Source of the DNA: Paenibacillaceae bacterium UBA6304
Lineage (GTDB): Bacteria; Bacillota; Bacilli; Paenibacillales; Paenibacillaceae
Direction: 5' to 3'
Assembly: GCA_002439285.1 (NCBI GenBank)
Contig: DJTQ01000107.1
Span: forward strand, 1 to 13,705
DNA length: 13,705 bases
Every line of letters begins with the position of its first letter. Position 1 is the first letter of the stretch. The notes beneath the pieces were generated by a model that was not told the origin of the DNA, ran no database searches, and saw nothing but the letters and a program-made list of their open reading frames with translations. The position numbers and the translations under genes are program-made. Positions 6,723 to 12,307 of the stretch are shown here, one piece after another.

Positions 6723-7208
6723 CTAGACGATGATCCAAATGAAGAAAACAATGATCATGGCGAGTTGGAGTAAGATTTTTACGACAATGCTACTGAACAG
6801 ACCGACGACGGAGCCGACCCCGACTTTAAAGGCTTTTGCGAGCGTCTCCCCTTTAATTAATTCGCCGATCATGGCGCCGAGCAAGGGACCGATAATCAGG
6901 CCGAACGCAGGGATCACAAACGGGCCGACAATGATACCGATCGTGCTGAGCCAGACGGACAGCTTGCTGCCGCCGAATTTTTTGACGCCCCAAGCGCCCA
7001 CGGCGTAATCCGCCACCAGGAGGACCACGACGATCAGCGTCTGGATGATCCAGAAAAACCAGCCAAACGGCTCAAACGAGAAAAACCAGCCATACACGAA
7101 AAAGGCAAAGTATACCGCAAGAACCCCCGGCAAAACGGGGTATACCGCCCCTGCCATCCCGATCACAAACAAAGCGATGACCAAAATCCAGCCGAGCACA
7201 GCTATCAC
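6723..7208 (-). CDS. DUF456 family membrane protein
   Basis: Small integral membrane protein of 161 aa, mostly hydrophobic and Gly/Val/Ile rich, with about four membrane segments. The arrangement with GMAGAVYPVLPGVLAVYFAF near the N-terminus, ADYAVGAWGVKKFGGSK in the middle and GPFVIPAFGLIIGPLLGAMI followed by GELIKG later is characteristic of DUF456, to which Bacillus YqgC belongs. No function is established for the family. Glycine-zipper-like spacing is seen in the last two segments. Start: GTG at 7208, with GAGG 5 nt upstream lying over the HAD stop, only 7 nt away. That spacing indicates translational coupling within the HAD-DUF456-flippase operon. Confidence 0.85.
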   Translation of the reverse strand: MIAVLGWILVIALFVIGMAGAVYPVLPGVLAVYFAFFVYGWFFSFEPFGWFFWIIQTLIVVVLLVADYAVGAWGVKKFGGSKLSVWLSTIGIIVGPFVIPAFGLIIGPLLGAMIGELIKGETLAKAFKVGVGSVVGLFSSIVVKILLQLAMIIVFFIWIIV

Positions 7209-7215
7209 CTAAACC

Positions 7216-7959
7216 TCACTCCTCCGTCAAAATATAATCGCGGATGATCCGTGCAATACCGTCATCATTGTTGGAGGCGGTCACCACATCCGCATTTTCC
7301 TGGACCGCGATCTGCGCATTTCCCATCGCCACGCCAAGACCAGCCGCCTGAATGGCAGCAAGATCGTTCAAACTGTCGCCGATAGCTACGGCCTCCGACA
7401 TTTCCAGGCCCAGCAATTCGCACACGGTGCGGATGCCGCTGGCCTTGTTGATTCCCGCCGGATTAATCTCGAGGTTGAAAGGCGATGAATTTGTAATTTC
7501 CAATCCGCCGAAATCCTGAAGCTGCATCATGATCGCATGACGGATCTCGTCATCTTCGGTATGGTAACCGAATTTTAGCCATTGGTTGCGTTCAAGCAAT
7601 CCGGGTTCCCAACTGTTCTCATTGTAGCTTCCCTCCACCGCATAGGCCCAGAACCAGACATGATGCTCCTGTGCGATATCGTACATCTTGGCAATGATCT
7701 CCTTATCAAACAATTCCCGATGATACAGCTCATGTGGCGACTTCCATATTTCACTGCCGTTGACCGTAATCATGGGAGTATCCAGTCCCAGTTGTTCACC
7801 AAAAGGAGCTGCTTCTTTGTAGCCCCTACCGGTCGACAAACAAACATGCACTCCTGCGGCAGCCGCTTTGCGGATCCACTTCTCCGTCTCCGGGGAAATT
7901 TGGTGATTATCGGTCAACAGCGTTCCGTCCATATCCAGTGCTAGCAATTTATACTTCAA
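7216..7959 (-). CDS. HAD-superfamily (Cof-type, class IIB) hydrolase
   Basis: Cytoplasmic Mg-dependent phosphatase of 247 aa; Cof-type HADs usually act on sugar phosphates, nucleotides or cofactor phosphates, and the substrate cannot be told here. All four HAD motifs are present: motif I LDMDGTLL (nucleophile D9, acid/base D11), motif II STGR (about 42-45), motif III NKASG (K172) and motif IV GDSLNDLAA (D195, D199). The segment between motifs II and III is the C2-type cap. Start: TTG at 7959, giving MKYKLLALDMDGT, with GGAGG (7968-7972) 8 nt upstream. An in-frame ATG at 7995 would add 12 residues and bury the ribosome binding site inside the gene. First gene of the operon with DUF456 and the flippase. 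Confidence 0.92.
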   Translation of the reverse strand: MKYKLLALDMDGTLLTDNHQISPETEKWIRKAAAAGVHVCLSTGRGYKEAAPFGEQLGLDTPMITVNGSEIWKSPHELYHRELFDKEIIAKMYDIAQEHHVWFWAYAVEGSYNENSWEPGLLERNQWLKFGYHTEDDEIRHAIMMQLQDFGGLEITNSSPFNLEINPAGINKASGIRTVCELLGLEMSEAVAIGDSLNDLAAIQAAGLGVAMGNAQIAVQENADVVTASNNDDGIARIIRDYILTEE

Positions 7960-8047
7960 CAGAAAATCCTCCATTCTGCCCAGTTCGCAGTTCATCCGAT
8001 TTTACAATTTGCTTACGAATTCCATTGGCCTCCGATAGCATAACGCC

Positions 8048-8076
8048 ATTTTATCATAAACGCCTGAACCCAACAA
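8048..8076 (-). promoter_or_regulatory. Possible promoter of the HAD-DUF456-flippase operon
   Basis: The minus strand has TTGTTG (8076-8071), a 17-bp spacer and TAAAAT (8053-8048), about 90 nt before the HAD start codon. The -10 is 5/6 to consensus and the -35 is weak (TTG only). It is the best candidate in the gap, but is not compelling. Confidence 0.4.
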
Positions 8077-8110
8077 AGACAGTTAACGCATTCCTTGTCC
8101 CAATTTAGTG

Positions 8111-8297
8111 TCTAACGAACTAAGCTAACCTTTTTTAGTCAAAATACAGCAGTTTGAGTTTCTAACGAACTCTAGTAACCTTAATCCGCGCGAGGTGGAA
8201 CTACTTCTGCCTAAATTTACTCAATAACGCTGATGGAGTTCCTTAGATCTGGTAAAAGACCATTTTCCCGCTAATAAGCTCATTAGGGTTCGTTAGG
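8111..8297. repeat. Mirror-symmetric intergenic element with four TCTAACGAACT-like motifs at 50-bp spacing
   Basis: Within the gene-free stretch 7960-8451. TCTAACGAACTA (8111-8122) and TCTAACGAACTC (8161-8172) are direct copies 50 bp apart. GAGTTCCTTAGA (8236-8247) and GGGTTCGTTAGG (8286-8297) are inverted copies, also exactly 50 bp apart. Both pairs are centred on 8204. Between motifs the arms are partly similar when one is inverted (CTT-T-TTAG then AAAAT). At the centre AGGTGGAA (8193-8200) can pair with TTCTGCCT (8205-8212) as RNA with G-U pairs. The similarity stops at the outer motifs. No coding frame is credible. It may be an interspersed repeat or MITE-like element, or an operator array; neither is shown. 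Confidence 0.7.
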
Positions 8298-8357
8298 CGA
8301 TCAGCCGCTCGCGCCGGAACCGTCATTTGAATTCTCATACCCCAAGTACGTTCCGAC

Positions 8358-8394
8358 TAAAAAAATAAGGCTCCCGTCCATCCGACGAAAGCCT
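8358..8394 (-). terminator. Intrinsic terminator of the metal-transporter operon
   Basis: On the minus strand AGGCTTTCGTC (8394-8384) pairs with GACGGGAGCCT (8378-8368) over 11 bp including two G-U pairs, with a 5-nt loop. It is followed by TATTTTTTTA. It lies about 60 nt past the last permease stop codon. Confidence 0.9.
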
Positions 8395-8451
8395 GCTTGA
8401 TATTCCACTATATAAGTTGGTTCTTTCACCGCATCATCTACATCATCCGCT

Positions 8452-9333
8452 TTAAGCGGAGGCCGCCTTTAGGCTGCGGCGTTTATGGTAACGCGCCACC
8501 AGACCATGCAGCGGTGAGAATACGAAGGCCAAAACGAAGAGAAGTCCGGCGACGGTAATCATAGAGCCGGCGATTGAAGCATCCAGCCATTTTGCCGCAT
8601 AATAACCGCCGATGGAGCTGGCGGCACCAATGAGCACGCTGTAAATCAGCATGACGCTGAGCCGGTCAGTCAGCAGATAAGCGGTAGATGCCGGAACGAT
8701 CAGCATCCCGACGACCAGAATGGCGCCGACACTTTCAAAGGAAGCTACCGTCGAGAGCGATACCAATCCCATAAGCAAGTAATGGAACAAGGCCACGGGA
8801 ATGCCCACGGCGGCTGCCAGTGCAGGATCGAATGCGCACAACTTGAACTGTTTATAGAACAATCCGATTACGATTAGCACGACCAACAACGTGCCGCCCA
8901 GCAGCCACACCGCAGCCGGTCCCATATCATAACCGTTTATGATGAGCGTATCCCACTGCACATAGGCGATTTCTCCAAAGAGAACGCAATCCAGATCCAG
9001 GTCGATATGAGCCGCGTTCCGGCTGATCAGGATTACGCCGATTGCAAACAAAGCCGTAAATACGATCCCGATGGAAGCGTCGGACTGTAGGCCGCCGTTT
9101 TGCAGGCTCTGGATCAGAAATACCGTAATCAAGCCCAATACGGCTGCCCCTGCCAGCATCAGAATCGAATCACGAGAGCCGCTGATCAAGAAGGCAATTG
9201 CAATCCCCGGCAGTACCGAGTGACTGATTGCATCCCCTACCATCGCCATTTTCCGGAGAACCAGAAAACAGCCCAACACTCCGCAAGTGGCCGCCACCAA
9301 CGTACCGGTTAAAATAATCCAAAAATCCGCCAT
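8452..9333 (-). CDS. mntD: Metal ABC transporter permease, second subunit (MntD-like)
   Basis: Integral membrane permease of the ABC-3 family (ZnuB/TroC/MntC type), 293 aa with about eight or nine helices, for uptake of Mn(II) or a similar metal. Seen: LGCFLVLRKMAMVGDAISHS followed by VLPGIAIAF near the N-terminus, which is the family hallmark; FKLCAFDPALAAAVGIPV in the middle, the segment that contacts the ATPase; and GAILVVGMLIVPASTAYLLT. The ATG at 9333 overlaps the TAA of the preceding permease by one base (TAATG), with AAAGGAG upstream, so the two are translationally coupled. It is the last gene of the four-gene operon. A 15-bp palindrome covers its stop codon (8446-8460). Manganese is inferred from gene order and the upstream operator; zinc or iron cannot be excluded. 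Confidence 0.9.
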   Translation of the reverse strand: MADFWIILTGTLVAATCGVLGCFLVLRKMAMVGDAISHSVLPGIAIAFLISGSRDSILMLAGAAVLGLITVFLIQSLQNGGLQSDASIGIVFTALFAIGVILISRNAAHIDLDLDCVLFGEIAYVQWDTLIINGYDMGPAAVWLLGGTLLVVLIVIGLFYKQFKLCAFDPALAAAVGIPVALFHYLLMGLVSLSTVASFESVGAILVVGMLIVPASTAYLLTDRLSVMLIYSVLIGAASSIGGYYAAKWLDASIAGSMITVAGLLFVLAFVFSPLHGLVARYHKRRSLKAASA

Positions 9334-10313
9334 TAATCCGCGCTCCTTTCCGACGAATTCGCTCTATTGGAGATCATTGCCCGATCACCCTCTACGGCCG
9401 CCAGCCCATTCCCATAGCTGCGCTTCACTTCATTCCGTTGCCGCATTCGCCGAAGCAATTTGGACACCATTCCCCTGCCCGGCGCAAAAACAACGGATAC
9501 CAGAAATATGGAGGAAGCCGCCAGTACGGTCACCGGCCCGGTCGGCAAATTCGACAGCGTGCCGCTGATCAGAGTTCCGGTTACACCGGATAGGGCGCCG
9601 AACAGGCCAGCCAGAACGATCATCACGCCCAAGGCATCGGTCCAGTAACGTGCAGCTACCGCGGGTGTGATCAACAGTGCGGCGACAAGCACGACGCCGA
9701 CCGCTTGAATACCGACAACGACCGCAATGACCGTCATCAGGAGCAGCAGTTGCTCCAGCAAACCGACTTTAATCCCCATCCCCCTGGCAAAACCGGGATC
9801 AAAGCTAACCAGTTTGAATTCCTTAAATAATAGCGTACATACCGCGACCAGAATCAGGGATACGATGCCGACCAAGTAAACATCGGACAACATCATGGAT
9901 GCCGCCTGCCCGAACATGTACTTATCCAGTCCGCTTTGGTTCCCGTTGCCGCTATGCTGAATTTTGGTCATCATCACGACGCCGACGCCGAAAAACACAG
10001 ATAGCACAATCCCGAGCGCCGCGTCTTGTTTGATGCGGGAATATCGGGTGATGGCATGAATGCCGAACGTCGCAAGCACCCCCGAAACGATGGCCCCGAT
10101 CATGAAAAGGCCGATCGACTTCACTCCGCTGAGCATAAAAGCGATGCAGATTCCCGGTAGCGCAGCATGAGCGAGCGCATCGCCGAGAAGACTTTGCTTC
10201 CGCAGGAACGTAAATGATCCGATCACTCCGCTCCCCAGACCGAGCAGCAACGAGCCCATCAGTATCCATTGCATATTAGGATCCGTAATCCAATTGAAAA
10301 ACGTAGATAGCAT
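9333..10313 (-). CDS. mntC: Metal ABC transporter permease, first subunit (MntC-like)
   Basis: ABC-3 family permease of 326 aa, expected to pair with the second permease as a heterodimeric channel in the membrane. Seen: SFTFLRKQSLLGDALAHAAL followed by PGICIAF (family hallmark near residue 33), FKLVSFDPGFARGMGIKVG (coupling segment), and VGVVLVAALLITPAVAARYW. A basic, Arg-rich tail of about 40 residues (SKLLRRMRQRNEVKRSYG onward) extends past the last helix and is longer than in the sister permease. It starts 5 nt after the ATPase stop and ends with a 1-nt overlap into the next permease. The ribosome binding site (AGGTG) is weak and lies inside the ATPase gene, so coupling with that gene is likely. 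Confidence 0.9.
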   Translation of the reverse strand: MLSTFFNWITDPNMQWILMGSLLLGLGSGVIGSFTFLRKQSLLGDALAHAALPGICIAFMLSGVKSIGLFMIGAIVSGVLATFGIHAITRYSRIKQDAALGIVLSVFFGVGVVMMTKIQHSGNGNQSGLDKYMFGQAASMMLSDVYLVGIVSLILVAVCTLLFKEFKLVSFDPGFARGMGIKVGLLEQLLLLMTVIAVVVGIQAVGVVLVAALLITPAVAARYWTDALGVMIVLAGLFGALSGVTGTLISGTLSNLPTGPVTVLAASSIFLVSVVFAPGRGMVSKLLRRMRQRNEVKRSYGNGLAAVEGDRAMISNRANSSERSAD

Positions 10314-10318
10314 AAGGC

Positions 10319-11077
10319 CTACACCTGCCCTGCTGGAACGGCGGCGAAGTCTTGAAGCATGGCGATCCGCCCGCCATAGGTTTTCTGTAGATGATTCGGC
10401 GTAAATATATCCTTCGTCGGTCCCGCCGCAACCAGTTCTCCGTTCAGCAGAAGGATATGATCGAAGTACTCCTGGACTGTGGACAGATCGTGATGAACGA
10501 CCATGACCGTTTTGCCTTGGTCTTTCAGTTCGTGCAGCAACTGGATGATCGCCTTTTCCGTCGTGGCGTCCACGCCGGCGAACGGTTCATCCATGAAGTA
10601 CAGGTTGGCACTTTGAGCCAAGGCTCTGGCTAAAAAGACCCGCTGCTGCTGACCGCCCGACAATTGACTGATTTGCCGTCCGGCATAATCGGCCATCCCG
10701 ACTTTGCCCAGACACTCCATCGCAATATCCCGCTCCTTGGCTCCGGGCCGGCGGAACCAGCCCAGATGACCGTAGCGCCCCATCATCACCACATCTAGCG
10801 CATTCGTCGGAAAATCCCAATCCACCGACTCCCGCTGCGGCACATAACCTACACTTTTACGTTGCTCCCGGTAGGGGCGGCCGAATATGCTCACATCGCC
10901 CTCCACTTTAGGGATAAGACCGAGCACGGCCTTTAACAGCGTGGATTTCCCGGCTCCGTTCGGCCCTAGTACGCCGATCAATTTTCCGGACGGGATTTGA
11001 AACGAGACTGAATTCAGCACCGGCTTTTTCTGATAAGCCACCGTTAAACGATTCACTTCGAGAGGATAGGTAGTCAT
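10319..11077 (-). CDS. mntB: Metal ABC transporter ATP-binding protein (MntB-like)
   Basis: Cytoplasmic ATPase of 252 aa driving the two permeases. Seen: A-loop region YQKKPVLNSV, Walker A GPNGAGKST (38-46), Q-loop VGYVPQRESVDWDFP (the PQR-x-VDWDFP form is typical of manganese/zinc/iron transporters), signature LSGGQQQR (139-146), Walker B LYFMDEPFAGVD (D163, E164) and the H-loop VVHHD. Start: ATG at 11077 with AAGGAG 7 nt upstream; an in-frame ATG at 11110 would add 11 residues but has no site. It lies 41 nt downstream of the lipoprotein gene and 5 nt before the first permease. Confidence 0.93.
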   Translation of the reverse strand: MTTYPLEVNRLTVAYQKKPVLNSVSFQIPSGKLIGVLGPNGAGKSTLLKAVLGLIPKVEGDVSIFGRPYREQRKSVGYVPQRESVDWDFPTNALDVVMMGRYGHLGWFRRPGAKERDIAMECLGKVGMADYAGRQISQLSGGQQQRVFLARALAQSANLYFMDEPFAGVDATTEKAIIQLLHELKDQGKTVMVVHHDLSTVQEYFDHILLLNGELVAAGPTKDIFTPNHLQKTYGGRIAMLQDFAAVPAGQV

Positions 11078-11118
11078 CTGTATTCTCCTTTTCCCTGGGC
11101 TAATCTGCACCCTGACAT

Positions 11119-12093
11119 TTATTTCAACGCTTCGGTAATGGTGTTCACATTATGACGGACCATTTTGATATAAGTATCCGCATCCGACCCCGGCTCTCCC
11201 ATAGAGTCGGAGAACAATTCGCCGCCGATTTTGACGTCACGCCCCATTTCTTTCGCTCCGGCAATGACCGCTTCCATTGATTTCGTAGGGATACTCGACT
11301 CCACGAATACGGCCTTGATCTTATTCTCCACGAGAAAATCGCGCAACTTGCTCACATCCTTCGAACCGTACTCCGAAGCCGTACTGATTCCCTGAAGCCC
11401 CATCACTTCGATGCCATAGGCGTCTCCAAAGTATCCGAATGCATCATGCGCCGTCACCAGTACGCGCCCGGCTTCCGGAATTTCAGCGATGCGCTCCCTT
11501 ACCTCTGCATCAAGATCATGGAGCTCCGCAATGTAAGCATCTGCATTTTGTTTATATAACGCAGCATTAACTGGATCATATTCAACCAGCGTATCCCGGA
11601 TTGTCTCGGCCGCCGAAACCCAATGCTTCACGTTGAACCAGATGTGGGGATCGTACTGGGAACCACCGGCATCCTTACCTGAACGCAGCAACGAGGGATC
11701 GATATTTTTCGAAACGGCTACAGTCGGTTTACGTTGTTCCAGTTTTTCGAAAATCTCTTGCATTTTCCCCTCCAAATGAAGTCCCCCGTACAAAATCATA
11801 TCCGCCTTATCCAGCTTCTGAATATCGCCTTGGGAAGCTTTATAAAGATGGGGATCCACGCCAGGACCCATTAATCCTTGCACTTCCACCTCTTCACCAC
11901 CGATTTCCTGAACGACATCCGTAATCATGCCGATCGTCGTGACAATACGAATCGGGCCTTCTCCTTCCACACGTTGCTGATGACCAGGTTCTCCTTCCAC
12001 TTTGGAACAAGCCGCAATCACGATAAAAGCCAGAATGCTTAGTGTCATTTTGGCCCGTTGCAGCGGACCCTTCTTTACCTTCATCTCTTCCAC
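11119..12093 (-). CDS. mntA: Metal-binding lipoprotein of the ABC transporter (MntA/TroA family)
   Basis: Extracytoplasmic cluster A-I binding protein that captures Mn(II), or Zn or Fe, and hands it to the permeases. With the GTG start at 12093 it is 324 aa: a basic N-terminus, hydrophobic stretch MTLSILAFIVIAACSK and lipobox IAAC (lipidated C29). Predicted metal ligands are H82 (GVDPHLYK), H150 (YDPHIWF), H216 (VTAHDAFGYFG) and D296 (GELFSDSMG). The motifs GLHLEGKM, GLQGISTASE and FVESSIP are close to the manganese-type members. GTG 12093 is chosen because a perfect AAGGAGG sits 10 nt upstream; ATG at 12084 also fits. An upstream ATG at 12162 would put a Cys-rich segment before the signal peptide and is not credible. 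First gene of the operon, under a MntR-like operator. Confidence 0.93.
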   Translation of the reverse strand: MEEMKVKKGPLQRAKMTLSILAFIVIAACSKVEGEPGHQQRVEGEGPIRIVTTIGMITDVVQEIGGEEVEVQGLMGPGVDPHLYKASQGDIQKLDKADMILYGGLHLEGKMQEIFEKLEQRKPTVAVSKNIDPSLLRSGKDAGGSQYDPHIWFNVKHWVSAAETIRDTLVEYDPVNAALYKQNADAYIAELHDLDAEVRERIAEIPEAGRVLVTAHDAFGYFGDAYGIEVMGLQGISTASEYGSKDVSKLRDFLVENKIKAVFVESSIPTKSMEAVIAGAKEMGRDVKIGGELFSDSMGEPGSDADTYIKMVRHNVNTITEALK

Positions 12094-12141
12094 TTCGCTC
12101 TCTCCTCCTTGTGTTTTGTGGCACCTGCGCCTATTTGTTGT

Positions 12142-12157
12142 ACAAGTAAACACTTGT
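12142..12157. repeat. Inverted repeat ACAAGT-N4-ACTTGT in the mnt leader
   Basis: ACAAGT (12142-12147) and ACTTGT (12152-12157) form a perfect 6-bp inverted repeat with a 4-nt loop. It lies in the untranslated leader between the predicted start site and the mntA ribosome binding site. It could be an RNA hairpin or a second protein site. Confidence 0.5.
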
Positions 12158-12178
12158 TTCACTAACGCTTAAGTTTTA

Positions 12179-12208
12179 GTTATATTTAAAAATGTTTCCC
12201 TAATGCAA
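12179..12208 (-). promoter_or_regulatory. Predicted promoter of the mntABCD-like operon
   Basis: On the minus strand TTGCAT (12208-12203) is followed by an 18-bp spacer and TATAAC (12184-12179), 5/6 to the -10 consensus. The transcription start would be near 12172, leaving a leader of about 80 nt. The -35 is weak and lies inside the operator-like sequence. Confidence 0.5.
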
Positions 12209-12210
12209 AT
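12194..12210 (-). promoter_or_regulatory. MntR-box-like operator over the -35 of the metal-transporter operon
   Basis: The minus strand reads ATTTGCATTAGGGAAAC. This fits the TTTGC-N-T-N-AGG-GAAAC pattern that I recall for Bacillus MntR sites ahead of mntH and mntABCD. It covers the predicted -35 and the upstream part of the spacer, so binding of Mn-loaded MntR would block polymerase. The consensus is quoted from memory. Confidence 0.6.
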
Positions 12211-12224
12211 TCTAAGGGATAAAC

Positions 12225-12257
12225 ATACAAAAAAGCAAGAGGAATTTTCCTCTTGCT
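12225..12257 (-). terminator. Intrinsic terminator of the penicillin-binding protein gene
   Basis: On the minus strand AGCAAGAGGA (12257-12248) pairs with TCCTCTTGCT (12243-12234), a 10-bp perfect stem with a 4-nt loop, followed by TTTTTGTAT. It sits about 50 nt after the stop codon and isolates the mnt operon from read-through. Confidence 0.95.
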
Positions 12258-12307
12258 CGAATTAAATTTCTTATTCTATTGCCAAGCCACTAATGAATTA
12301 AACGGGC

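Noticed and set aside
8111..8182. The 50-bp spaced direct motifs looked at first like the start of a CRISPR array.
   Set aside because: There are only two direct units with about 12 conserved bases, the next two copies are inverted, and no cas genes are present.
8452..12093. Zinc transporter (ZnuABC/AdcABC) assignment for the ABC operon.
   Set aside because: The four-gene order with two permeases, the MntA-type binding protein without a His-rich loop, and a MntR-like rather than Zur-like operator favour manganese, though zinc is not formally excluded.
12094..12162. Extension of mntA upstream to an ATG at 12162.
   Set aside because: It would place a Cys- and Arg-rich segment before the lipoprotein signal peptide, and it has no ribosome binding site, whereas AAGGAGG precedes the GTG at 12093.
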